Below are positions 21,212-33,287 of a stretch of 64,000 nt of DNA, one piece after another (the stretch's first letter is position 1; each line of letters starts with the position of its first letter). The stretch lies in the NCBI GenBank assembly GCA_007844125.1, contig CM017573.1, positions 9,629,087 through 9,693,086 on the forward strand, given 5' to 3'. The DNA is from Sinonovacula constricta. Lineage: Eukaryota > Mollusca > Bivalvia > Cardiida > Solecurtidae. A program made the position numbers and the translations under genes. Under the pieces are notes generated by a model. That model searched no databases, was not told the DNA's origin, and saw only the letters and a program-made list of their open reading frames with translations.

Positions 21212-21981
21212 TTAAAGATTATACCCGACAGTTTAGACCAAAAATAGTTTCATTATACATCTTGGCAAACCATTGTTACCTAAACAGATCTCGTAAAATG
21301 CTGCTTATTGATATCCTACACCTGTCTGGAAAGTGAACCATAACGCCACAATCGTCATAACAAACGTGTATTTCCTATCTAAGCCACGCTGCAAAGTTAG
21401 CTATTTTTAAACCAACAAAACCATGTGACCACTTACGCTGTGACATCGATCTCTTTTTTTAACAGGAATTCCAATCGTTCTTATTTACAGATATTGTTGC
21501 ATATATAAAATACAGGCAAAAGATATTGTTGCATGTATAAAATACAGGCAAAAGATATTGCTGCATATATAAAATACAGGCAAAAGATATTGTTGCATAT
21601 ATAAAACACAGGCAAAAGGTATTGTTGCATATATAAAATATAGGCAAAAGGTATTGTTGCATATATAAAATACAGGCAAAAGATATTGTTGCATATATAA
21701 AATACAGACAAAAAGTATTGTTGCATATTAAAATATAGGCAAAAGATATTGTTGCATATATAAAATACAGGCAAAAGATATTGTTGCTAAAATACAGGCA
21801 AAAGATATTGTTGCATATATAAAATACAGGCAAAAGATATTGTTGCATATATTAAATACAGGCAAAAGATATTGTTGCATATATGAAATACAGGCAAAAT
21901 ATATTGTTGCATATATCAAATACAGGCAAAAGGTATGGTTGCATATATAAAATATAGGCAAACTGTCGGATACAGTCTTAA
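21212..21981 (+). mobile_element. TTAA-flanked MITE with internal 32-bp array
   Basis: TTAA at 21212-21215 and 21978-21981. Left terminus AGATTATACCCGACAGTTT, right terminus aaactgtcggatac. A large tandem array fills the 3' subterminal part, as in the copy at 10016 but with a different unit. Confidence 0.85.
21489..21964 (+). repeat. 32-bp tandem repeat, about 15 units
   Basis: Unit runs agatattgttgcatatataa through aatacaggcaaa, with starts at 21489 and 21521 defining the period. Some units are shortened (one lacks gcatata near 21785). The Cys/Tyr/Phe-rich minus-strand frames across it are artefacts. Confidence 0.95.
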
Positions 21982-22327
21982 AAACATCGTCGAATATCTT
22001 CAGATATAAAAAAAATGGCTCAGAATAAGCCAAGCCTCTTTAGCGGGAATATCAGTAATTTGTGAAAAAATGCTGAACACGTTTTATTTCGGAAAACTAC
22101 CGAAAATTTTCCGAAGGAAATAAAAAATCAAATACACTTCCGGCAAATACCAAGCCTTTTGGTCACGTATAATTTTCATATTAGATTCTACAACAACAAC
22201 ATCAGCAACAACAGCAACAATGAAGGTAGGCACTGTTTCCAGGGATGGTTTGAGTTTACAACTACTAATGACCAGTTAATAGCTTCAAGCCAGCAAGTTT
22301 ATAAGTATAGGAATACATTCGAGGAGA

Positions 22328-22945
22328 CCGGACCTGGTAGCGCAATCGGTAGAGCGTCGGCTCCGGGTACGGAAGGCCCCGGGTTCGATACCGGGCCGCG
22401 ACATACATAAGTCGTTTAAAATGGTAGCGGTATATCTCCCTTGCTAACGCTCACGTAAATATAAGGGTGGTTCCACGACTGGTTGGCACGGTGTCAGGAT
22501 AATGTGACAGGGTGTGATACCATGCCAGGTGTTCAAGGCATGCTATACACAGTGAAGGCAACACTGTATCTGCTTCAAGCGAAGACCGTCTCCAGATAAC
22601 TGAAATACTGTTGGTGGGACGATAAACCCAATAAACATACATGCTATACACAGTGAAGGCAGCACTATATCTGCTTCAAGTGGACACCGTCTCCAGATAA
22701 CTGAAAAACCGTTGCTGGGACGATAAACCCAATAAACAAACATGCTATACACAGTGAAGTCAGCACTATATCTGCTTCAAGTGGACACCGTCTCCAGATA
22801 ACTGAAAAACCGTTGCTGGGACGATAAACCCAATAAACAAACATGCTATACACAGTGAAGTCAGCACTATATCTGCTTCAAGTGGACACCGTCTCCAGAT
22901 AACTGAAAAACCGTTGCTGGGACGATAAACCCAATAAACATACAA
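22328..22945 (+). mobile_element. SINE A with four tail units
   Basis: Complete tRNA-like head (gacctggtagcgcaatcggt; gggttcgataccggg). The body is followed by four 101-bp tail units starting at atgctatac (22540, 22641, 22742 and 22843). Units 3 and 4 are nearly identical, pointing to recent duplication. Confidence 0.9.
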
Positions 22946-23636
22946 ACTTTAGAGAAGGCTTTCCAACCGATTTCCTGTTTTTCTCAGAATATGACATAAA
23001 TGTTCACAGTTGTATTTATAATTTGTTGTACACAATGACACATAAGGTTACAGCAACACCTTTCTGTTAATTTCTGTCTATCAAACCGTCTTGATAAAGG
23101 TCCACCCAAGGAACATTTAAATACCAAAGCTCTAGTTCTTATAATTTCAGACAATAAAGTTTTCAAAGTTTTCCATATAGGGAAAATGGAAAATACATGT
23201 TGCCCGGGGATATAATTTTAACAGCTCCGGTGAAGGTCCATTTGATTGACTACATGTCATGTTTGTTTTAATTCAGGTTTACACCTTAGCACAAGTTATT
23301 GCATGAGATATAAAACTCAAAACTCAAATTCAAACCGGGCAGTGGCCTCTTGGTTATTGAAGAAAATGTATTCTTCAAACCAAAATTTAAAAAATTGATA
23401 TCAACAGTATATGGTTTATGGTCAAAGACCTAGCCCAAAGTGAAGTTACTAAAGGTGTTAGTTCCGAGAATGAAAAGAATTATCCATGCTGATTGGTCAG
23501 TATTTTTAGATTTTTATGTACTAGTTTGTTAGTTAAGCTACCAAACCAGTTTCCGACCAAACCAATCACCCAACACATCACAGGCAAGAAACAGTAGACA
23601 GAGACTGGACACACAGGACTGGACAAGACATGACTG
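22946..23636. other. Unassigned upstream sequence
   Basis: No exon or repeat family recognised. Confidence 0.4.
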
Positions 23637-23740
23637 ATCACACACGCACGCACGCACACGCACGCACGCACGCACAATCACACATATACTCTCTCACACA
23701 CACACACACACACACACGCACGCACGCACACTCACACACG

Positions 23741-23839
<99 letters not shown>

Positions 23840-23840
23840 C
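23637..23840 (+). repeat. (CA/CACG)n and (CT)n microsatellite
   Basis: CACG/CA repeats at 23640-23742, then about 90 bp of CT to 23834. Source of artificial Thr-His, Ser-Leu and Arg-Glu frames. Confidence 0.95.
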
Positions 23841-23970
23841 CCCCCACAACACACACACAGAGGTGACTAACTAATGAAGCCTGGGTAACATACATTGATT
23901 GATATTGTATATACCAGATATGTTTTTTTTTTTATAAATGATAAATTATTAGGACAATAAACAAAACTAA

Positions 23971-24210
23971 GACCGATATTCACCAACCATTCTTAAGTAA
24001 GAATTGCCCAAATCATGTATTTCATTCAATCCACAATTTCTTCAGTATGCATTTAGTTACATGTCTGTATTTTTGCATGACACTTTAACTTTGCTACTTT
24101 CAGCTAAAATCCCATTGAAACATCATAAATAATCTTATTTTTGTTGGTATGAAAAATGTGACTTGAACTTAAGTCATGACTTAGACTTAAAATGGTTGGT
24201 GAATACGGAC
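23971..24210 (+). mobile_element. MITE E, full copy
   Basis: Inverted termini: accgatattcaccaaccatt and aatggttggtgaatacgg. The interior block cttatttttgttggtatgaa is shared with copies at 49771 and 60469. A lone terminus of the same type lies at 24393-24415. Non-coding. Confidence 0.8.
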
Positions 24211-24296
24211 CTAAACAAAACAATAGCAAATTTAACGAGTCCCATGCCGCGGTTGCCTTTTCGCTAAGTGCGTTTAATACCCAAGTTACACCATAC

Positions 24297-24385
24297 ATTA
24301 AAGGTGTCCTCCGATAGTTTACCTGTATCCAATACGCATAACAACATCTTATACCTGTTTGGTTGATATTTTGCATTTCTCTTCA
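24297..24385 (-). mobile_element. TTAA MITE, terminal fragment
   Basis: Begins TTAAAGGTGTCCTCCGATAG and continues with the family's caacatcttatacctgtttg. Truncated at its right. Confidence 0.6.
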
Positions 24386-24415
24386 TTAACTCAGGCCCAT
24401 ATTCACCAACCATCA

Positions 24416-25186
24416 CGGACTTGATTTCTGGCAAAGACAGGCGTATTTCCGTGTTTAAATTTTCCCTGATAAGCCAACAGATTTAAAACATGCGCCATCA
24501 ATGTCCGTCGTATCTATTCTTTTGAATAAACACGATGGTGTACTGATAATAAAAAAAGATTAACGAATTGCAGAATTTATTAATGTAATTCAAGGAAAGA
24601 ATGACGCTGACAATTGCTCATTCCGCACAAAATTAAAGAATAAAAAACAACATTGACGCCAATGACATAAAATTATCTTTTAGGCAGAGAACTACGAACT
24701 TAAATTAGTAAATCTAAGTCTACGCACCCCCATCCCCACCCCTCGCGCCCCCGGTCCCACTTCGCACTTAGTTCATTTAAAACATTATACGTTGATAATA
24801 AATAAAATACGGTTACTTCAAATTTAAAACCGCTCACGTATAGTAAATTACTTTTCCAGCCGAAATCCGAACAAAGAAGTCGTCAGCAGACGATCTTTTG
24901 TCGTGCACCTGCTCCGGGTATGGACTAACCTCTCCACCACCTGTATCTCCATATCACCATCGTCAAAGCTGCCGACTGGGTTTTGTTTATATAAACAACA
25001 TGTGAAAACTGGACACCATATTGTGCGGGTCCCGACTAAATCTCTGGTCACCTACAGTTAACCTTAGCCATATTGTTCGGACTGATAAATCAATTTACAT
25101 TTTAATGCGTCCGATTTTTAAAGCATTATGTGTGTGTCGTTTCTTGTTGCCCTCCCCCAAAAAAGAAGAAAAAAAGGAAATAATTC
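24416..25186. other. Unassigned upstream sequence
   Basis: A short GC-richer C-run (24730-24760) and unique sequence at 24840-25060. The open frame there is not recognised. Confidence 0.4.
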
Positions 25187-25540
25187 TTAAAGGTTGTAGC
25201 CGACAGTTTGCATTCATCTTATATATATGTAGCAATATATGTAAATAAGAACGAATGGAATTCCTGCTAAAAATAGACATCGACGTCACAGCGGATGACG
25301 TGGATGAACTAAAACATAAGTGGTCACATGGTTTTCTTGGTTTGAAAATAGCCAACTGTGTAGCGTGGCTCAGATAGGAAATACATGTTTGTAATGACGA
25401 TTGTGGCTTTATAATTCACTTTTCAGATATGTGTAGGACATCAGTTAATATCATTTTGCAAGATCTGTTCAAATAATAATTATTTATAAAGATGTTTAAT
25501 GAAAATAATTTTGGTCTTAACTGTCGGATACCACCTTTAA
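25187..25540 (-). mobile_element. TTAA-flanked MITE, short full copy
   Basis: TTAA at 25187-25190 and 25537-25540. Reverse orientation, about 354 bp. Terminal repeats AGGTTGTAGCCGACAGTTT and ctgtcggataccacct. Confidence 0.85.
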
Positions 25541-26290
25541 AAATCAGCCAACGAAAAGAAAGAATGATTAAGTAATGATAAAAATCGTTTCCTAATATCA
25601 GGCATGTTTAAACAATATTTTGTGTTTTTGGTTTTTTTGTATTGTTGTTTTTTGTGTATTTTTTTGCTGCTGTTGTTTTGTTTTGTTTCTGTTTGTTGAT
25701 GTTTTTAATTTGTACTTTCGGAAGTACATTGTTACCAGTATTACTAACTAAATTCGCATACTTTCGTTTTTAGAAAGGTTGTGGTCAAAATCCCATCCCG
25801 GACAAAAAGATTGCCAAATTTCGCGGGAGAGAGCTTATTCGCATAAGGTATGGTATAATATGACAATAATGGAAACTCATTGTAACGAATAATACGCTAG
25901 AATGAATAATATATAATGTCTGCGGCGACTTCGTACGACCGGGTATTCTGTACGAAGAAACTACCTTCTTAAAACATCGCATACTTTGTTTAAGTGCGAA
26001 GCTTTCTGTATCTTAAAAACCGAGAATATCTTAACATCTTTAAAACAAAGAACGTTATCGGGGATGTTTGCCAAAACCACCACTTCAAAATATCAGCTGT
26101 TACTTTTCATTACCCTTAAATCAAACAGACAGAAACAAGGGTTCATGGTCTGTACTAACTACGAGATGGGGGCGGGGCGACTCAGAAGGACAACGGAACA
26201 AAAAGACTACTACAGTGTATAAAGTGTTGTTTGTCTCGAACATTCAATACTTTCGATAATGTTCGTAACCGCCATTTCCACCAATTCATT
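25541..26290. other. Unassigned upstream sequence
   Basis: T-rich/GTT stretch 25630-25690. Open frames at 25785-26222 match nothing recognised. Confidence 0.4.
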
Positions 26291-26560
26291 GACCCATCCC
26301 AGTGCGCATGCGCACGCATGGTTTTTCCATAATCCTCCGCGTGCAACGTGACAGCTCAATAATGAGGGTGATGATTTGGGCAGTGGGCAGTGCTTGTCTT
26401 GGCGTATTGTTAATGGAAAAATGCAGCCGGGGTCAAGGTGACCTGGACAAGGGTCCAGTGGATTTGCACCAGGGCATGACGATCTTGGTTGTTAGGCCGG
26501 CTATTCGTTTCATGGCAGGTCCGGAATGCCCGAGCAACATTTTCCGGGGGTTCTCTTTTT
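26290..26560. promoter_or_regulatory. CpG-rich block with NRF1-type palindrome and ERE-type IR3
   Basis: GTGCGCATGCGCAC (26302-26315) is a perfect 14-bp palindrome containing the NRF1 consensus. GGTCA-AGG-TGACC (26431-26443) is an exact estrogen-receptor-type inverted repeat with spacer 3. The block is non-repetitive and GC-rich, so it is a candidate promoter or enhancer about 9 kb upstream of the receptor. Confidence 0.35.
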
Positions 26561-27950
26561 GTTTGAACGTTTTATAGAAGATATTTAATATTTGCGTGGG
26601 TAACATGGGGGAATATTAAGAATAGGGGTGCCATCCTTGCGAATTAATGTATGTAAACCATTTTTGTCTGACTACATTTAGGAATCATGCCTTTTCCATG
26701 GTAATGTTATTTTTTCCATCAACCTTACTAACACGGTAATGATAATGATATTGTTGTTTCTTGTGTTCAAACAGAAATAAAAAAATTAACAAGTTGAAAT
26801 AAAAGAAATATATACGTAAGTATCATTACTAGCAAATTTATTGAGGACTTCTTCTGTGGCAGTGGGTACTTATTTAAAAAAAAATCTGTTGTCGACAGAG
26901 AATAAAATTAAAAGAAAATATTTATAGCTGTTTTGTAACACATCTTTATTCATAACAGATAAACACTTATCATTCTTTCTCGCTTACTCTGTGTTCTTAT
27001 GACTGTGGAATGTTGGCCGTACACACACACGCACGCACGTACGCACGCACACTAATCATCTTAATTAACGAATTACAAAAATTTAGTGGCTGTGGGGGAA
27101 GGAGGTACATGGGAGCACAATTAATGGTCTTTAGTTCGAGATCTAGCAGTGTCTGGAGCGATATGCGGGAGGGTGGGGCCCAGAAGCCAAAGGTCAGTCC
27201 TCGCGGGGTCAGAGGTCCCTGGCTACGCTCAATCCCCCCGCACCAGGTCCCCTTTTACGACGTAAATTGCCCCACTCTGTAATTTAATTTGACACCTCAG
27301 GGTCACCGTTGCCTAAATATGGGACTTTTGCATCTATTGAGTCACGTCGGTCACATGACTGTGCGAGCTCTGCAGTCAGGTCAGCGTGACCCGTTCCGTC
27401 GTTAGTGCATTAATGGTCAAAATAAAATGAGGCACAGGGTCTTGGTTTTCATATTAAGTCCTTTGACATGCAGAAAATATTGGAAATTATATTTACTACA
27501 CGTCCATGTATAATTCTGACGTTGATTCGTATGACTGTTATTAAGTGTAATGTCAAAACGGTATACGTATGACTATAATTAAGTATTATGTCAAAGAAAT
27601 TTTGTCGTATTTTGTTTTTTCCAATTCCCTTGTCTTATATCAGATGTGTAATCAATCTAATTTATATTCGTGAAATGTCGGCATTTAGCGTTTTACGATG
27701 TTACATGTTCGATCATTTACGTCAACACTCGGCCTTCCGAGAATCAAATTAAAGCAAACAAAGAAATAAGTGTGTTTTTTTCACATGTTTTTTTTTTGTA
27801 TTTTTATTTAGAAAAGTAAACTCTAACAAAAATATAGAAAACAAATGACATTACTATGGGTTTTTTTATTTTTTATTCATCCAAATTTGACATGTATGAG
27901 ATTATTCAAAGGTCAGATTTGAGGACGTCGACCTAGTACATTTATTTATT
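26561..27950. other. Unassigned upstream sequence
   Basis: AT-rich except for 27090-27420, which holds the IR3 element. A short CACG/CGTA repeat at 27020-27052. No exon recognised. Confidence 0.4.
27379..27391. promoter_or_regulatory. ERE-type IR3 element
   Basis: Exact GGTCA-GCG-TGACC. It lies in GC-rich unique sequence (27100-27420) that also has GGGTCA and AGGTC words at 27190-27215. Confidence 0.35.
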
Positions 27951-27952
27951 TA

Positions 27953-28260
27953 TTTATTTATTGGTTTTATCGTCCCACCAACAGTATTTCAGTTATCTGA
28001 AGACGGTGTCCACTTGAAGCAGATATAGTGCTGCCTTCACTGTGCATAGCATGCCGTGAACACCTGGCATGATACCACACCCAGTCACATTATCCTGACA
28101 CCGGGCCATCCAGTCGTGGAACTATCCTTATATTTGCTTGAGCGTTAGCAAGGGAGCTGTAACACTACCATTCCCGACATTTGTATTTCGCGGCCGGGAT
28201 AGAACCCGGGGCCTTCCTTACATGGAACCGACGCTCTACCGATTGCGCTACCAGGTCCGT
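27953..28260 (-). mobile_element. SINE A with one tail unit
   Basis: Reverse copy. Single tail unit at its left (ggttttatcgtcccaccaac), body with gacaccgggccatccagtcg, head at its right (cgattgcgctaccaggtccg). Confidence 0.85.
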
Positions 28261-28377
28261 TCCAAGGCATTTCGATTCACACAAATTGAAAAAGGTAAAG
28301 CCATGCGCTTTAACGGAGTGTTGCAGGGCATTTTCATTATTTTATTCTTCATACCATGAATCTCGAACAGAAAGGGC

Positions 28378-28565
28378 GTATAAATACTGGATAAATATAC
28401 GCAGTAAGGGACACAAACTTTGACCAAACCAGTCAACAGACATAATTTACTTTAAAAGCTGAGTATGTTTTAAGATTGCATGTATGTTGTTCACAACTCT
28501 ACTCTATTTGTTGTTGTTGGGGGTGGTGGTGGGGGGATTGGGGGGGGGGGGGGGGGGCATCCCTG
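28378..28565 (+). mobile_element. hAT-like MITE, truncated
   Basis: Carries cagtaagggacacaaacttt, cagtcaacagacataattta and gcatgtatgttgttcacaac, ending in a G-run (28542-28558). Termini lost. Confidence 0.65.
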
Positions 28566-28654
28566 ATTCTTATATCTGAATTATAAATTTTCAAAATTAA
28601 ACAAAGCACCGATATATAGCATGTCGCGGGAACTTTTCGGATAAAATTTATTTA

Positions 28655-28712
28655 ATTGCTTCATGAGAGAAAAGGAAATTGTCCAAACTGTCGGATAACA
28701 CTTCGATTAACA
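28655..28712 (-). mobile_element. TTAA MITE, terminal fragment
   Basis: Ends gtccaaactgtcggataaca; matches the right end of the reverse copy at 48735-49172 (gagagaaaag...). Confidence 0.55.
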
Positions 28713-29820
28713 ATTTTGGCGGGAAATTCATCTAACAGTCTCAGATTCCGTGAATTACCTCTGTCTTTTTCATTTGTTGCCATTTTTCTAATTCATTATT
28801 ATTCACACGAGTCGGTCACATTGCTTTGAAGTGGACGTTTATCAATCGGCCAGCGAGTTAATTATCCGAAGCGCCTACACCACAGAACGAACATAAAAGT
28901 TACAGCAGCGGTCCACTGCCAGACTGACGATGCTAATTCCGACACTTCAAAGTATTCGGGAATGTAATTATAATAACATTCGCTGTACTCATTGTATTAC
29001 ATTCGTGGCAGTTATTTTAAGGTTGTGAATTGTCTGTCTCACAAGAGAATATTGTCAATTCTTATTTTAAGATTTTAAGCAAGCACGTTTATTTAATTAA
29101 GCAAAATTAAAATGGCGTCCTGGGTCAAAGATGCTGCCTCTTTTTAATACGTTTGTAGCCAGTATCTCACTTATACGCCTTTTTTATGTGAGATATATGA
29201 TTTTAAGATTAAAAGAATCAAATGTCATCCGATTTATGTTTAGCTTTTTTCGAGTTGAGTGAATTAAAACGACCTGGTCACATTTTTCCTGGTACCGTAC
29301 ACAACGTCAATAATATTACGATCCGCATCACATATCTATTTAAAATGATTACGTCACACGTGAGCCAATCAGCATTTTGGTTACGACTGACGTTTAAACA
29401 GAACGAGTATAACCACATGCGCAGAAGGTTATCGGCAAAAATAGTTGAAACACGTCACGACGGTTTTGATTCTACCACAGGGATGTATCCAGGGTTGTGG
29501 GGATTTAAAAAAATCACACAACAAATTCAGCTTATAATTGGACTAATATATATGTATTGTTCACTTCGTTAATTCTGTTAAATTCAGATGTCTTTTATCT
29601 TTAACTTTTATACCTCCAAATATGAAGAGCATTTTATATGAGCAAAATAGTAGGCCTAAGCAACATATTACAACGAAAAGCTATATACAATGTAAGTAAA
29701 GACATAATTACAAAAGCAATTAAAGCCCCAGTCCATTTTGTTGCTATTTGCCGTAAACATCATCAGCAACTACAAGACAATCATATTTATAATTCTTAAC
29801 GAAAAGAAACGTAAGAATTA
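28713..29820. other. Unique upstream sequence, possible conserved non-coding element
   Basis: 28720-28990 is non-repetitive and has homeodomain-like TAATTA words and balanced composition. 29222-29572 has an open frame that resembles no family. Confidence 0.35.
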
Positions 29821-29821
29821 A

Positions 29822-30182
<361 letters not shown>

Positions 30183-30239
30183 AGAATCAACTCGTTGACA
30201 TAACTACTTAAAGTCTCCCTATCTCTTTTCTAGGTCATT

Positions 30240-30530
30240 GCGACAATTAATCAAAGAGAAACGAAATATTTCATTCCGACCTTATCAGCACGCGCCAGGC
30301 TATATGTGACGTAATACACACGTTTCGACTACGTAATCAGCACACTCGGCGTGATCGCGTATCAGCTAAATGGCCATTTTAATTAAACAAATTATTGAAA
30401 ATGTGCTCTTTCCATTTTTCTCGCCGGCTTTGCGTGCTGACTTACGGTCACTTTGACCTGGATGTTCTGTTCATTAACTGGCCTGGAATTGAAAACTGGC
30501 GAAGAGGGTTTCACTTTCACGAGCTTCCAA
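30240..30530. promoter_or_regulatory. Unique block with ERE-type IR3 and bZIP/homeodomain words
   Basis: GGTCA-CTT-TGACC at 30446-30458 is an exact IR3. The block also has TGACGTAAT (30307), TTTTAATTAAAC (30376) and CTACGTAAT (30330). Balanced composition, no repeats; candidate distal enhancer. Confidence 0.35.
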
Positions 30531-30660
30531 GCAATATTAACTAAACATTGTTTTATAACTGCATAAAAGATCTGGGTTCATTTTAAACCTTCCGCAATAA
30601 TTTTTAATAAAGTTTTTTTGTTGTTGTTTTTTTTTTTGGGGGGGGGGGGGTTCTTTATAA

Positions 30661-30806
30661 TAATGGCGGTGGTGGTGATGATGATGAAGATGATGGTGAT
30701 GATGGTGATGATGGTGATGATGACGATGAAGATGATGATCACCATCATAGTACATAATGATGATGATGATTATGATGGTGATGGTCATGATGTTGATGAT
30801 GAAGCC

Positions 30807-30842
<36 letters not shown>

Positions 30843-30896
30843 GCCGATGATGATGATGATGATGATGGTGATGGTCATGATGTTGATGATGAAGCC

Positions 30897-30965
<69 letters not shown>

Positions 30966-31020
30966 GTTGGTGGTGATGATGATGGTGGTGATTATGATGA
31001 TAAGAAGAAGAAGAAGAAGG
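30661..31020 (+). repeat. (GAT)n/(GGT)n/(GAA)n trinucleotide tract
   Basis: Long gat repeats with an internal duplication of the segment holding gaagccgatgatg (about 30800, 30840 and 30892). Produces poly-Asp, poly-Met and poly-Ile frames. Confidence 0.95.
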
Positions 31021-32300
31021 AAAGAAGAGGAAAAAGAAGAAGTGTGCATTCGGAAGAAAGAGTAAATGACCGATTAATTAAATACAAGCATTGATCTTAT
31101 TTCTTGCGACAGATGTTCCAGTTACATTTTCTTCAGCACCCTTTTATATTTCACAAAATAAAGACGCCAAAATGTTAATTAGCAGGGACATTTTATTGCT
31201 CTAATAACTACTTATAACAAGCGACCAAGCGTTCAATATTTGGACAAACTCCGCTTTCAACTTTTAAAATTAGTTCAATTAATACTGCTGGCCGTTAGCT
31301 AATTAACGCACGTCTCTGTGTCATGCTGCCAGCGAAACTTTCTCAACAGATGGCGGTAACAAAAGCCACCGCCATTCCGACAGAGAGGTAAAGGAACGAC
31401 GACACAGGGGGGTGCAACATCAATGGCGGATTGAAGAATAACACGAGAAAAGAAGCACGTGGTTATGTGTCCGCTTACGGTCAAGTTATGACATGCTAAA
31501 AAATGTGAGGGAAGACAAATTGAAATAAATAAATAAATTAACGATGCCATACCACCTCTGAAAGGTCAAGGGACCTTATATACATATTTAAAAATGTCAT
31601 TAAATTGCAGATACTTAATTACGCATTTCGGGTTAGAATAAATGATGCTACATCTAATCTTTTATATTTAGAGTAAATATTTTCAGCATGTTAAGTAATA
31701 CACGGTAGTTCACACGAACAGCATAATGCATTTTTGTATATATCACGTGGGTACATTGAATGTGCAAACGACATTAAAATGTTGCAAAACGTTTATTATA
31801 CAAATAAATACTAATGTTGAGGTCGATATGTAGTTTTGCGGACCTGGGTAGTGTGATATCGACCGAGGACGATTTTGTATGTTTTCAAAATTGAAGACTT
31901 ACTATTAACTAACAACACAGATCTTATACACAACTTATTTCTAACATTTAATTTTCAACTCCAACTGCACTGAATTGTGTATGAAAACAATCATATTTTC
32001 AATGTTTAATTGCTATGGTTTGAAACATTCTCGCCTGCTTGCTACGTGACGCCATGTTTGTTTACAATGCGCATGAAAAATTAACAGAAGTGAGAATAGC
32101 AAAGGTCAATATTAATTCCTGGAGTAGTTATCTTTTTTTTTCGGACTCGCGCGCGCGAAGCTCTTGATCCAGTCAAAATGCTTCAAATTCATAGGGTATA
32201 TAATATTTACTTTTAATACAATTTCTACGTGTTCGTTGAACCAATAAGACGTCCTTAGCGCTAATATGACGTTACGCTCGATAGTCGAACACTGCGCGCA
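31021..32300. other. Unassigned upstream sequence
   Basis: 31250-31480 is unique and moderately GC-rich. The open frame at 31299-31550 has no recognised motif. The rest is AT-rich. Confidence 0.4.
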
Positions 32301-32302
32301 AC

Positions 32303-32410
32303 GTCAATGTCTTCCAGCTGACGGGCTGTGAGCTGGTGTTTCTATCCAGATCTTTGCCTGGGATCTTCCAACTCCAAATCTGTGGACTTCGCCAAAATGG
32401 CCATAGTTTT
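32303..32410 (+). mobile_element. SINE B, 3' fragment
   Basis: Shares tgtcttccagctgac and ggtgtttctatccagatctt with the family; head missing. Confidence 0.6.
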
Positions 32411-32511
32411 GTCGATGCAATGTAGTTCTAAAACCAAGGACAACTGTGATTTGTAACAGTGCGTAATACGCCCAACACGGACAAAAAATGTTTTATTTTA
32501 TTAATTGCATC

Positions 32512-32765
32512 CAGGGGCGGATCAAGAAGGTTTTGGTGGTGGGGGGCAGCGTATAAAACAAGATCCATTCAACTTTGTCGCGGGAAATACTCGATGCATA
32601 TACACAGTAAGGGACCCTTACTTCGACCTAAGCAGTCAACAGACAAAAAATACTTCTAAAGCTTAGCATTTCTTTTAAGCTTACATGTATGTGTTTTCAC
32701 AACTCTACTATTTTACCTGGCTGTGGCGGGGATGCATCCCCACCCCTCCCCTGGATCCATCCCCG
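32512..32765 (+). mobile_element. hAT-like MITE, full copy with 8-bp duplication
   Basis: Starts CAGGGGCGGATCAAG, ends tggatccatccccg. Flanks attgcatc (32504-32511) and atggcatc (32766-32773) match at 7 of 8. Confidence 0.85.
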
Positions 32766-32992
32766 ATGGCATCAGCTTGATTATGGCTTAAATTTATAGA
32801 GATCCCGATGTCTCCATCTTGGTAGAACCAGTGCTGTCATGCTAAGAAGCAATTAGGCGCTGGCATTAAGAAAGCCGATGCTGAGGCTGGATAGCTTGAA
32901 ATGGTAGTCTGGTGTTAGGATAATGTGATAGGTTTCGGTATCCGACCAGCCGTTCGTGGCACCAAAGTGAATGTAGCATTTTTTCTAGTGAA

Positions 32993-33228
32993 CAAGGATG
33001 GATCCGGGGGTTTTGGGGATCCCCCCAACCCACCCCCAGCCCAACCAGGTAAAATTAAAAGACTAGAGTTTTGAAAACACACATATGCAAGCTTTAAAAA
33101 TAATAAGCTTGTAAAGTAAATGTTGTCTATTGACTGCTTAGGCCGAAGTTACGGTCCCTTACTGCGATAAATCTGAATCGATCTTGATTCATACACTCGC
33201 AACCAAAATTTTCTGGATCCGGCCCCTG
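32993..33228 (-). mobile_element. hAT-like MITE, full copy, reverse
   Basis: Right terminus ggatccggcccctg, left terminus degraded (caaggatggatccgg). Flanks ctagtgaa and taagtgaa match at 6 of 8. Only 227 bp separate it from the direct copy at 32512. Confidence 0.8.
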
Positions 33229-33287
33229 TAAGTGAACAAACTGTATGAATATAAATGGCTGTTAGTCCAAGAATATAACCACAATAG

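Noticed and set aside
21459..21848. 129-codon Cys/Tyr/Phe-rich frame
   Set aside because: 32-bp array within a MITE, open in three overlapping frames.
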